Assembly (NCBI GenBank): GCA_964485855.1
Contig: CAZAKI010000006.1
Coordinates: 25,566-89,565, forward strand
DNA length: 64,000 bases
Direction of reading: 5' to 3'
DNA from: UBA993 sp964485855
GTDB taxonomy: Bacteria; Bacillota; Dethiobacteria; DTU022
Shown here: piece after piece, positions 1-6,821 of the stretch
Layout: every line of letters begins with the position of its first letter
How positions within the stretch are numbered: the stretch's first letter is position 1
Program-made: the position numbers and the translations under genes
The notes under the pieces: model-generated
Told to the model about the DNA's origin: nothing
The model's input: the letters and a program-made list of their open reading frames with translations, nothing else
Database searches by the model: none

Positions 1-51
1 AAAAACCTTTGTTAACTAGTTATGGCAGAACTAAAATGATCAGAAAATCAA

Positions 52-75
52 GAAGCCCGTCGGTAGACGGGCTTC
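52..75 (-). terminator. Terminator hairpin of the ferredoxin gene
   Basis: A perfect 10-bp stem (GAAGCCCGTC / GACGGGCTTC) with a 4-nt loop lies 26 bases beyond the ferredoxin stop. On the minus strand it is followed by a T-rich but interrupted stretch, so it looks like a rho-independent terminator of moderate strength. Confidence 0.75.
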
Positions 76-100
76 ATTGCGATTTTTGAAAAGTTAAGTC

Positions 101-286
101 TTACTCGCTAACTTCGATCGCTTCGGTTGGGCATTCCTCGGCCGCCTCACGAACTTTTTCTTCATGTTCAGCCGGTACCGGATTAACTTTTACTTCAGCC
201 TTTTCATCACCCAGCTCAAAAACCTCCGGGCAGATGTCTTCACAAATACCGCATGCGCTGCAATCGTCGTTTACTTTAACCTCCAT
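101..286 (-). CDS. Small single-cluster [4Fe-4S] ferredoxin
   Basis: A 61-residue acidic cytoplasmic electron carrier. Cysteines 9, 12 and 15 (CxxCxxC) and the distal ECPTEAI cysteine (C52) form the ligand set of one [4Fe-4S] cluster, as in Thermotoga-type ferredoxins. C19 corresponds to one half of the structural disulfide of that family, but no cysteine is found at its usual partner position, so the disulfide is probably absent. The ATG is preceded by GAGGAGG at 294-300. It is monocistronic, with its own terminator at 52-75. It may serve the ferredoxin-dependent enzymes elsewhere in the window (AOR, Kor, Rnf), but nothing in the local context proves a partner. Confidence 0.93.
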   Translation of the reverse strand: MEVKVNDDCSACGICEDICPEVFELGDEKAEVKVNPVPAEHEEKVREAAEECPTEAIEVSE

Positions 287-741
287 GCTAATGCCTCCTC
301 CAAAAAGATAGTGTTTATTTCCACCATATTTTATTCGCTAACAATTTCATTTTCCCTTTTTTTATTAATAATATTTATGATGCACCAGAGCTTACCAGGT
401 GAACAATCTACACTATGATCAATTATTATGCCAGCTCTTTAAGTGAAGTGGCAGCTAATAATTATGGTGACCGGCTGCTGATTTTGTGAATAATGGCTAA
501 CAGATAATGGTACCGGGTTTCAGGTTGTGGATAAGTCTGTGCATACTGTTAGTAGAACAGGTATTTGTTTTTTGAAAGCCTTATATCATAGGCCAAAAAA
601 AAATGATCATTAAATTTTGGTTACATAATGTTTAAACATAAATAATCACTTCCGTCGGTTGTCAGCTTAAGATTGCTAATAATAGGTAAATATGATATTA
701 ATATTATTAATAAGCTTAATAAGCCGAAGGGTGGTGAGAAA
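287..741. other. Long intergenic stretch without a clear gene
   Basis: No open frame here has convincing family features; the frames antisense to the ferredoxin gene are compositional shadows. It contains two DnaA-box-like sequences (485-493, 526-534), a perfect 12-bp palindrome ATGTTTAAACAT (628-639) and AT-rich sequence leading into the tiny ORF at 742. A weak promoter-like pair TTGCTA (673-678), 17-nt spacer, TATTAA (696-701) could drive that ORF. Confidence 0.5.
485..534 (-). promoter_or_regulatory. Two DnaA-box-like sequences
   Basis: 526-534 reads TGTGGATAA, the exact complement of the consensus DnaA box TTATCCACA. 485-493 reads TGTGAATAA, one mismatch away, in the same orientation and 41 bases upstream. 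There is no dnaA, dnaN or AT-rich iteron array nearby, so this is not an origin. Two boxes could bind DnaA for regulation or could be chance. Confidence 0.3.
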
Positions 742-819
742 GTGCGCATTTCTTTATTACTGCTCGTAACGATGATTATATCTTTATTCCTGGTTTCCGG
801 TTGCAGCAGCGGTGGCTGA
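742..819 (+). CDS. Tiny 25-residue lipoprotein-like peptide
   Basis: A GTG-initiated ORF of 25 codons, preceded by a GGTGGTGAG ribosome-binding site. It encodes MRI, a run of about 15 hydrophobic residues, then LVSGCSSGG and a stop. LVSGC is a good lipobox, so the product would be almost entirely a lipoprotein signal peptide, leaving a CSSGG stub after cleavage. A strong hairpin terminator follows at 911-936, so the unit has promoter-like, SD, ORF and terminator elements. Possibilities: a very small membrane lipopeptide, a source of a signal-peptide-derived signalling peptide (known in enterococci), or the start of a decayed lipoprotein gene. No function is assigned. Confidence 0.5.
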   Translation: MRISLLLLVTMIISLFLVSGCSSGG

Positions 820-910
820 TAAACTACAACGAGAAACCGGTCTGGTTTCATCCCATGTTGTAGAGAATTATTTTTGTTGTTAAAGCAGCAAACTATCTGT
901 AGATATAACT

Positions 911-936
911 AATGGGGCTTTATTCAGCCCCATTTT
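911..936 (+). terminator. Terminator between the tiny ORF and the M24 peptidase gene
   Basis: Perfect 9-bp stem AATGGGGCT / AGCCCCATT with a 6-nt loop, followed on the plus strand by a broken T tract (TTACATTTT). It can end the plus-strand transcript of the tiny ORF and, read from the other strand, may also act for the M24 peptidase gene that ends at 966. Confidence 0.75.
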
Positions 937-965
937 ACATTTTAAACATGACTGTTCGGTCGATT

Positions 966-2150
966 TCATATCACTTGCAGCTGATCACTAAAAACTGTAA
1001 TCTGCTCTAAACGTTCCGATCCAACCACAAAGGTATCTTCAATGCCCACTGTGCCTTCGCCCGGGAAAACAAATTTTGGTTCCAGGGCGAACACCATCCC
1101 TTCTTCAAGCGGTATATCCAAACCATGGGCGATCACCGGAAGTTCATCCAACTCCAGCCCAACTCCATGACCTACAAAGCTCACTTTTTCCAGGCAACCC
1201 ATAAAATGTTTTTCTAACCCAGCTTTTTTAACCATTGCTGAGGCTTTTTGATAAAGACTGCTACCGTTTACTCCCGGTTTTCCAAGTTCGGCCAGAGTAT
1301 TTTTAATACTGACGGCCAGATCATAGGCGGTTTTTAATTGGGGTGCGGGTCTACCGAGACTGAAGATTCTGGTTTGGTCTACCATGTAGCCTTCAAGCAC
1401 GGTGACAAAATCAACCAGGATCGGCTCATTCTTGTTAATCACATTATGGCCGGCTCCCTGGGGATATGAAGGGTTTAAACCTGATCCTCCTGTTGGTCCG
1501 TCAAAAAAACTGGAGATTGAAGCGTTTTTCCCGCTCATTACATGGCCAAAATAAAGCTCCTGGTTAAAACCCCTCATTCTTACCGCACCTTGATGTCCAA
1601 GTTTACGGGCTTTTAATTCAAGCTCGCCGGCCAACTCTATTTCTCTAAGACCGGGCTTGATAATTTGTGCGGCATAATGAAAAACCTCTTTCCCGACGCT
1701 TGCTGCTTTTTTCATTAGGCTAATTTCATAATCTGATTTAACGGCTCTGATTAGGCGAATTATTTTGGCTGTATCAATCATCCTGTAGTCATCTAGTAAT
1801 TTCTGGTAACGGAAATAGAGACTGGCCGGTAAAACGTCAGTTTCCAGCCCAATAGCTGAGCCCTTGGGTATCAGGTCGGAAATCAATGCTGCCAGTTGAT
1901 CCAGCCCCTCGTAAGGGATAATTTGTTTTAAGGAGCTTTCTTCCCGGGCCCTTGCCAGAGATCTTTTGACAATTAGGGTTGAATCCCCCTCTGCCGGGAT
2001 AAAAAGATAGGCATTCTGTGCGGTGCCGCTGAAATAAAAGAGATCAACTCTTTGGACAATCAATGCCCCGGCAATTGAATACTGCTGCAGCTGATCCTGT
2101 AGTTTTGCAATGCGTCGGCTAATTTCTTTGGCCGGTGTTGAAAAGGCCAT
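966..2150 (-). CDS. M24-family Xaa-Pro aminopeptidase-like protein
   Basis: A cytoplasmic metallopeptidase of about 394 residues, with a creatinase-type N-terminal domain (to about residue 130) and a pita-bread catalytic domain. All five expected metal ligands are visible: D in LVDFVTV, D in YMVDQTR, H in GHGVGLELDE, E in FALEPKF and E in GIEDTF. Members cut N-terminal X-Pro bonds or Pro dipeptides; which one cannot be decided here. An AGGAG at 2161-2165 lies 10 nt before this ATG and 7 nt before an in-frame TTG at 2153, so the start could be one codon earlier. It follows the thiolase gene on the same strand but is separated by a terminator. Confidence 0.9.
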   Translation of the reverse strand: MAFSTPAKEISRRIAKLQDQLQQYSIAGALIVQRVDLFYFSGTAQNAYLFIPAEGDSTLIVKRSLARAREESSLKQIIPYEGLDQLAALISDLIPKGSAIGLETDVLPASLYFRYQKLLDDYRMIDTAKIIRLIRAVKSDYEISLMKKAASVGKEVFHYAAQIIKPGLREIELAGELELKARKLGHQGAVRMRGFNQELYFGHVMSGKNASISSFFDGPTGGSGLNPSYPQGAGHNVINKNEPILVDFVTVLEGYMVDQTRIFSLGRPAPQLKTAYDLAVSIKNTLAELGKPGVNGSSLYQKASAMVKKAGLEKHFMGCLEKVSFVGHGVGLELDELPVIAHGLDIPLEEGMVFALEPKFVFPGEGTVGIEDTFVVGSERLEQITVFSDQLQVI

Positions 2151-2183
2151 CAATGATCAACTCCTGTCAATAAAAATAAGCTA

Positions 2184-2240
2184 TAAAAAAGCCTTCTCAC
2201 TGATCATACCATAAAGAGACGGCAGATTTGCGAGAAGGCT
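2184..2240 (-). terminator. Terminator of the tetR-fadN-thiolase operon
   Basis: The 9-bp arms AGCCTTCTC (2190-2198) and GAGAAGGCT (2232-2240) pair across a long 33-nt loop, and on the minus strand the hairpin runs into TTTTTT. It lies just after the thiolase stop at 2288. Confidence 0.7.
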
Positions 2241-2287
2241 AGTTGCACCATAGTTGTTAATCGCTATTGATTTATCTAAAAACGTTT

Positions 2288-3466
2288 TTAAGCCATTTCA
2301 AATAGCCCGGCAGCACCCATACCGCCTCCGATACACATTGAAACCACACCGAATTTTAAACCACGGCGTTTCATTTCGTGCAAAAGAGTAGCCGTTAGTT
2401 TAGCTCCAGTGCAGCCCAGGGGGTGACCCAAAGCGATTGCCCCACCGTTAACATTTACTTTAGCCGGGTCAAGGCCCAATTCGTTCAGGCAATAAAGGGC
2501 CTGTGAGGCGAAAGCCTCATTTAACTCAAAGAGTTCAATGTCATCAATCTTCATACCGGTTAACTTCATCAGTTTTGGTATGGCATAAGCCGGACCAACA
2601 CCCATGATCTCCGGCGGGCAACCGGCAACAGCATAACCGCGGAAGATGGCCAATGGCTTTAAGCCGAGTTTAGCTGCTTTTTCAGCAGACATTACCACCG
2701 AGGCAGCCGCTCCATCACTAGTTTGTGATGAGTTACCAGCTGTTACACTGCCCTTGGCATGGAAAGCCGGACGAAGTTTAGCCAGCGCTTCGATGGTTGT
2801 TTCGGGACGGACACCCTCGTCGGTGTCAAAGATAAATTCTTTTTCAACCACTTTGTTGTCAGGGCCGACATAGCGATCAACTACGGTCAGCGGAACGATT
2901 TCTTCCTTAAATCTGCCTTCTTTGATCGCAGCTGTTGCTTTCATCTGACTTTCGTAGCCAAACTTGTCCTGCATTTCGCGGCTGATTTTAAAGCGCTGGG
3001 CAACGTTTTCAGCAGTGATACCCATTGGGGTATAAGTTTCAATATGTTTTTCAACCAATTCCGGACTGGGGGCAAGTTTATTGCCGCCCATTGGTACCAT
3101 ACTCATGCTTTCTACTCCGCCGCCGATGATCACATCAGCAAAACCGCACATGATCCTTTCAGCGGCAAGGGCGATAGCCTGTAGACCGGAGGAACAAAAA
3201 CGGTTAACCGTTTGTCCCGGAACACTGTCTGGTAAACCAGCCTGAAGTGCTACGATTCGACCCAGGTTCATGCCCTGTTCAGCTTCCGGAAAGGAGCAGC
3301 CAAGAATTACATCGTCGATCTCTGCAAGATCAAGACCTTTGGCCCTTTTGATTGCTTCTTTGACAGCTACCGAACCCATATATTCAGGACGGGTTTTTTT
3401 TAGTTTGCCCCTGGGTGCTCGGCCTATCGCTGTTCGTACACTTGATACAATAACAGCTTCTTTCAT
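2288..3466 (-). CDS. fadA: Acetyl-CoA C-acyltransferase (thiolase)
   Basis: A 392-residue thiolase, the usual family length. The nucleophilic cysteine is C91 (NRFCSSGLQ). The catalytic H348 lies in GHPLGCTGAK and the second acid/base C378 in MCIGGGMG, matching the Zoogloea thiolase layout. It cleaves 3-ketoacyl-CoA to acetyl-CoA and a shortened acyl-CoA, or runs in reverse as acetoacetyl-CoA synthesis. The start is an ATG behind AGGAGGAGG, 17 nt after the stop of fadN, so both are translated from one operon controlled by the upstream TetR gene. The pairing with fadN points to degradation of fatty acids rather than polyhydroxyalkanoate synthesis. Confidence 0.95.
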   Translation of the reverse strand: MKEAVIVSSVRTAIGRAPRGKLKKTRPEYMGSVAVKEAIKRAKGLDLAEIDDVILGCSFPEAEQGMNLGRIVALQAGLPDSVPGQTVNRFCSSGLQAIALAAERIMCGFADVIIGGGVESMSMVPMGGNKLAPSPELVEKHIETYTPMGITAENVAQRFKISREMQDKFGYESQMKATAAIKEGRFKEEIVPLTVVDRYVGPDNKVVEKEFIFDTDEGVRPETTIEALAKLRPAFHAKGSVTAGNSSQTSDGAAASVVMSAEKAAKLGLKPLAIFRGYAVAGCPPEIMGVGPAYAIPKLMKLTGMKIDDIELFELNEAFASQALYCLNELGLDPAKVNVNGGAIALGHPLGCTGAKLTATLLHEMKRRGLKFGVVSMCIGGGMGAAGLFEMA

Positions 3467-3483
3467 CCTGTTTTCCTCCTCCT

Positions 3484-5892
3484 TTAGTTCCGCAAAGGCT
3501 TGCCGGTGGTGAGAATTGCGGTAATCCGCTCATGGGTCTTCTCTTCATGGCAAAGGCGCAGGAACGCTTCTCTTTCAATGTCTAGCAAATACTGTTCACT
3601 GACAAGCGTGTTGGGTTTTACATCGCCGCCGCAGAGAACAAAGGCAATCTCATTGGCTATTTTCATGTCGTGTTCACTGATATATCCACCCCAAAGCATA
3701 TTCTGAACCCCTGCTTTAAAGGCAGCAAGACCATATTCACCAATTACCTTTATTGGTTTGGGTTGTGGTGGTTCATAACCCTCCATCACCAAGGCCAGGA
3801 CGGTTTTTTTAGCGTCATGCAACAGGTAATCCTGGTTAACAGTTATCTTGTCGGTTTTACGCAGGAAGCCCAATTCCTGAGCATGGCGGGCACTTGTGGA
3901 GACGGTGGCCATGGCGATTGCTTCAAATGCCTTCTGGACATAAGGCAGCAGATCGACCTTGGTATCGTCGCGCAGTCCTTCGGTAAAGCGAATTAATAAC
4001 TCTTTATTTCCGCCCCACCCGGGGATTAAACCAACCCCCATTTCAACCTGGCCCATAAAAGTATCGGCTGCTGCATTAATCCGGTCACAGTGCAGAACGA
4101 TTTCCATGCCTCCGCCCAGGGTCATCTGGAACGGAGCTCCTACGACTGGGATACGAGAATATTTAACTTTCATGAGGGCGTCCTGTCCCGACTTGACAGC
4201 ACTATTAATCATTTCAAACTCGCCGCCTTGGGCAGCCATCATGATCAGGGCAACATTGGCGCCAACGCAGAAGTTTCCACCCTGATTGCCGATTACCATG
4301 CCGACGAAATTCTTTTCTGCTTCCTCAATCGCCTGGTGGATCAGTTCTACAAACATGGGGCTGACAGCCTGGCGTGGGCTGTGCATTTCCAGGCAGCAAA
4401 CTCCGTCACCCATGTCTATTAAGCTGCCGTCATCGTTGCCAAGCACCAGTTTATTCTGCTTTTTTAAAGCGGGCAAACTGACAATCTCGGCACTGACCGG
4501 AACTGGTTTATACTTTTTAGTCGCAAAATCATAATACGAAAGGTTGCCCTTTTCGTCTTCCTGGTAGAAACTTTCAAATCCCTTGGCCAGCATTTCTTCT
4601 ACGTTAGCAGGTATTTTCATGCCTTCGGTCTTCATTTTTTCAACGCTAGTTTTTAAGCCGATAGAGTCCCAGCTTTCAAATGGCCCAAGCTTCCAGTTGA
4701 AGCCCCAGCGCATAGCTCGGTCGACATTAAATATGTCGTCGGCAATTTCCGGGATTAACGAGGCGCTGTAAATTAGAAAATTCTTGGTTAGTTCCCAGGC
4801 AAATTGGCCGGCTTTTTCATCTGCCTCAACCAGCATTTTGAAACCTTCAGCCAACTCTGCATGCTTTGTTTTACCCAAAATATCGAAACGAACTTTCTCT
4901 TTCGGTCGATACTCCAGTTTTTCATAATCGAGAGCCATAATTTCCGAACCGCTCTCGCCCTTGATTTTTTTGTAGAAACCCTGTTTTGTTTTATCTCCAA
5001 GCAGTTTATGATCCAGCATTTCCTGCAAAAATGACGGGAGATTAAATACTTCTTTTTCTGAGGGGTCAGTTGCTTTGTCATAAACAGTGCGGGCGACATG
5101 GCAAAAAGTATCAAGACCGACCATATCAAGCGTGCGGAATGAGGCGCTCTTGGGGTGTCCCATCGGTGGACCGGTAATAGCATCCACTTCTTCGATGGTC
5201 ATTTTCTCTTTTTCCATCAGCTTCAAAGTATAAGCCATGGCATAAGTACCGATGCGATTGGCAATAAAGTTGGGTGTATCCTTAGCGAAAACTACCCCTT
5301 TACCAAGAACTTTTTCGCAGAAGCGGTGCATGTAATTCAGGACTTCATCGTCAGTTTCCTTGCAGGGGATGATCTCCAGTAATTTCATCCAGCGGGGAGG
5401 GTTAAAGAAATGAGTTCCCAGAAAGTGCTTGCGGAATTCGACAGAGTTTTCGGAGACCATTTCATTAATGGAGAGCCCGGATGTATTCGAAGAGACTATG
5501 GTCCCGGGGGTCCAGTTTGCTTCTACCTGTTTAAAAACCTTTTTCTTAATATCCATATTTTCCACAATAACTTCAATAATCCATTCGACATCTTTTAGTT
5601 TAGCCATGTCGTCGTCAAAGTTACCAGGAGTGATCAAGTCAAGGTTTGAATCACGGTAAAGCGGTTTTTGCTTGTTTTTTAGTAGATCCTGTTTGCCCGC
5701 GGCCGCTAATCGGTTGCGAACTTCGGGGCTTTCAAGGGTTAATCCTTTTTTTTCCTCTTCCGGAGTTAATTCACGGGGAACGATATCAAGTAAATAGGTT
5801 GGAATTCCCACGTTGGCCAAATGGGCGGCAATAGTAGCCCCCATAACTCCGGCGCCGAGAACAGCAGCCTTTCGGATTTCTTTTAAGGCCAT
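3484..5892 (-). CDS. fadN: 3-hydroxyacyl-CoA dehydrogenase / enoyl-CoA hydratase fusion
   Basis: An 802-residue bifunctional beta-oxidation enzyme with the domain order of Bacillus FadN (about 790 aa). An NAD-binding Rossmann domain (GAGVMG, residues 13-18) comes first, followed by the hydroxyacyl-CoA dehydrogenase region with GTHFFNPPRWMKL. A C-terminal crotonase domain carries GNQGGNFCVGAN and TLGGGMEIVLHCDR, the oxyanion-hole regions. It would hydrate enoyl-CoA and oxidise the 3-hydroxyacyl-CoA with NAD. The start is taken at the ATG at 5892, which has GGAGGT just upstream; a frame seven codons longer has no such site. No acyl-CoA dehydrogenase, ETF or acyl-CoA ligase gene is present in the window, so the first beta-oxidation steps must be encoded elsewhere. 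Confidence 0.95.
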   Translation of the reverse strand: MALKEIRKAAVLGAGVMGATIAAHLANVGIPTYLLDIVPRELTPEEEKKGLTLESPEVRNRLAAAGKQDLLKNKQKPLYRDSNLDLITPGNFDDDMAKLKDVEWIIEVIVENMDIKKKVFKQVEANWTPGTIVSSNTSGLSINEMVSENSVEFRKHFLGTHFFNPPRWMKLLEIIPCKETDDEVLNYMHRFCEKVLGKGVVFAKDTPNFIANRIGTYAMAYTLKLMEKEKMTIEEVDAITGPPMGHPKSASFRTLDMVGLDTFCHVARTVYDKATDPSEKEVFNLPSFLQEMLDHKLLGDKTKQGFYKKIKGESGSEIMALDYEKLEYRPKEKVRFDILGKTKHAELAEGFKMLVEADEKAGQFAWELTKNFLIYSASLIPEIADDIFNVDRAMRWGFNWKLGPFESWDSIGLKTSVEKMKTEGMKIPANVEEMLAKGFESFYQEDEKGNLSYYDFATKKYKPVPVSAEIVSLPALKKQNKLVLGNDDGSLIDMGDGVCCLEMHSPRQAVSPMFVELIHQAIEEAEKNFVGMVIGNQGGNFCVGANVALIMMAAQGGEFEMINSAVKSGQDALMKVKYSRIPVVGAPFQMTLGGGMEIVLHCDRINAAADTFMGQVEMGVGLIPGWGGNKELLIRFTEGLRDDTKVDLLPYVQKAFEAIAMATVSTSARHAQELGFLRKTDKITVNQDYLLHDAKKTVLALVMEGYEPPQPKPIKVIGEYGLAAFKAGVQNMLWGGYISEHDMKIANEIAFVLCGGDVKPNTLVSEQYLLDIEREAFLRLCHEEKTHERITAILTTGKPLRN

Positions 5893-5959
5893 GTAAATAC
5901 CTCCTTGTAACAAATATTTTTACTGCCCTGGTATTGCGAATAGCCAAAATAATTACAAA

Positions 5960-6541
5960 CTAATGCAGCCCTTCTACCAGCAGGTTAAAAACCGGTTTAC
6001 TCATTGCTTTTAGGTCGTAAAACTTTCCGGACATAACCCAGCAGGTAACCACTTCATCAATTGCTCCAAAGACTACTTTTCGTGCTGTTTTAGAATCGAT
6101 ATTCTGCCGGTAAAGGCCCTGATTAATACCCTCGCAGATCACCTCCTCAATAATTTTAAAATAAAGCTTGAGCGGTTTAGAAATACCCTGGTTAATGGTT
6201 TTATCGATCTGTCTCAGTTCGATTTGGGTAACCCGGGCCTGTTCCGGCCTGTTAGCCAGAGTTGTTAAGTGGTATGAAATGACGCGGTACAGCTTTTCAT
6301 TGGCACTCTGGCAAAGACTCAATTCGTTATTCAGATCTTCAACAAACCGCTGCATTAAATCCTGGAAAAGGGAAATGAGGATATCCTCTTTGTTTTCAAA
6401 ATAAATATAAACAGTTCCATCGGCTACGCCTGCCTCCCGGGCAATATCAGCTACCCTGGTTCGATGATAACCGCTTTGTGAGAAAGTTTTCACCGCTGCA
6501 TCTAGGATTACCTGATATTTTTCGCCGGTACGCTTGGCCAA
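5960..6541 (-). CDS. TetR-family regulator of the beta-oxidation operon
   Basis: A 193-residue protein with a typical TetR N-terminal helix-turn-helix (VADIAREAGVADGTVYIYF, residues about 25-43) and an all-helical ligand domain. It is the first gene of a minus-strand operon with fadN and the thiolase gene, like fatty-acid regulators of Gram-positive bacteria that respond to acyl-CoAs. The start codon is TTG (6539-6541) with AGGAGGT at 6547-6553. A 10-bp inverted repeat sits between its predicted -10 box and its start codon, so it very probably represses itself and the two enzymes. The acyl-CoA effector is inferred from context, not seen. Confidence 0.9.
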   Translation of the reverse strand: MAKRTGEKYQVILDAAVKTFSQSGYHRTRVADIAREAGVADGTVYIYFENKEDILISLFQDLMQRFVEDLNNELSLCQSANEKLYRVISYHLTTLANRPEQARVTQIELRQIDKTINQGISKPLKLYFKIIEEVICEGINQGLYRQNIDSKTARKVVFGAIDEVVTCWVMSGKFYDLKAMSKPVFNLLVEGLH

Positions 6542-6558
6542 GACAGACCTCCTGTTTT

Positions 6559-6580
6559 AATGAATGAGGGCTCATTCGTT
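6559..6580. promoter_or_regulatory. TetR operator (inverted repeat)
   Basis: Two 10-bp arms (AATGAATGAG / CTCATTCGTT) separated by GG match at 9 of 10 positions; the inner 7 bp are perfect. The GAATGA/TCATTC core resembles operators of Gram-positive fatty-acid TetR regulators. It lies just downstream of the predicted -10 box (6589-6594), where bound repressor would block transcription. Confidence 0.75.
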
Positions 6581-6588
6581 GCTAGATT

Positions 6589-6617
6589 ATTGTATACTAT
6601 TTTAAGATAACAATCAA
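6589..6617 (-). promoter_or_regulatory. Sigma-A-type promoter of the tetR-fadN-thiolase operon
   Basis: On the minus strand TTGATT (6612-6617), a 17-nt spacer and TACAAT (6589-6594) make a good vegetative promoter. Transcription would begin near 6582, at the edge of the inverted-repeat operator. Confidence 0.7.
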
Positions 6618-6687
6618 GATTTATCGCAATTATTTAGAAACAATAAATTCTGTTTTGACCATTTAGCATTAAAAAAAAGATCTTTAG

Positions 6688-6716
6688 TTGTAACCGTTTT
6701 TTTTCTGTGTTAAGAT
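6688..6716 (+). promoter_or_regulatory. Promoter of the tig operon
   Basis: TTGTAA (6688-6693), 17-nt spacer, TAAGAT (6711-6716). The predicted transcript start is near 6723, about 100 nt upstream of the tig start codon. Confidence 0.65.
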
Positions 6717-6729
6717 ATGTTTGCTAGAC

Positions 6730-6760
6730 AACGCCTCGATTAAAAGGCGTTTTTGTTGTT
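6730..6760 (+). terminator. Terminator-like hairpin in the tig leader
   Basis: AACGCCT (6730-6736) and AGGCGTT (6745-6751) form a 7-bp stem with an 8-nt loop, followed by TTTTGTTGTT. No plus-strand gene lies upstream for it to terminate. It begins only about 7 nt after the predicted tig transcript start, so it would act as an attenuator or as a 5' stabilising hairpin. Confidence 0.6.
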
Positions 6761-6821
6761 AATCAGAAAATTACGCTTTTATTTATTGCTTAAGGTTAAT
6801 TGATAGTTAAGGAGAGAAGAA

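Noticed and set aside
164..418. Plus-strand ORF antisense to the ferredoxin gene
   Set aside because: Runs through the ferredoxin gene in reverse; no SD, and the apparent membrane segment comes from AT-rich intergenic sequence.
485..534. Chromosomal replication origin
   Set aside because: Only two boxes, no unwinding element pattern, and no dnaA, dnaN or gyr genes nearby.
2646..5834. Many plus-strand open frames opposite fadN and the thiolase gene
   Set aside because: They have no ribosome-binding sites or family motifs and mirror the codon pattern of the genuine minus-strand genes.
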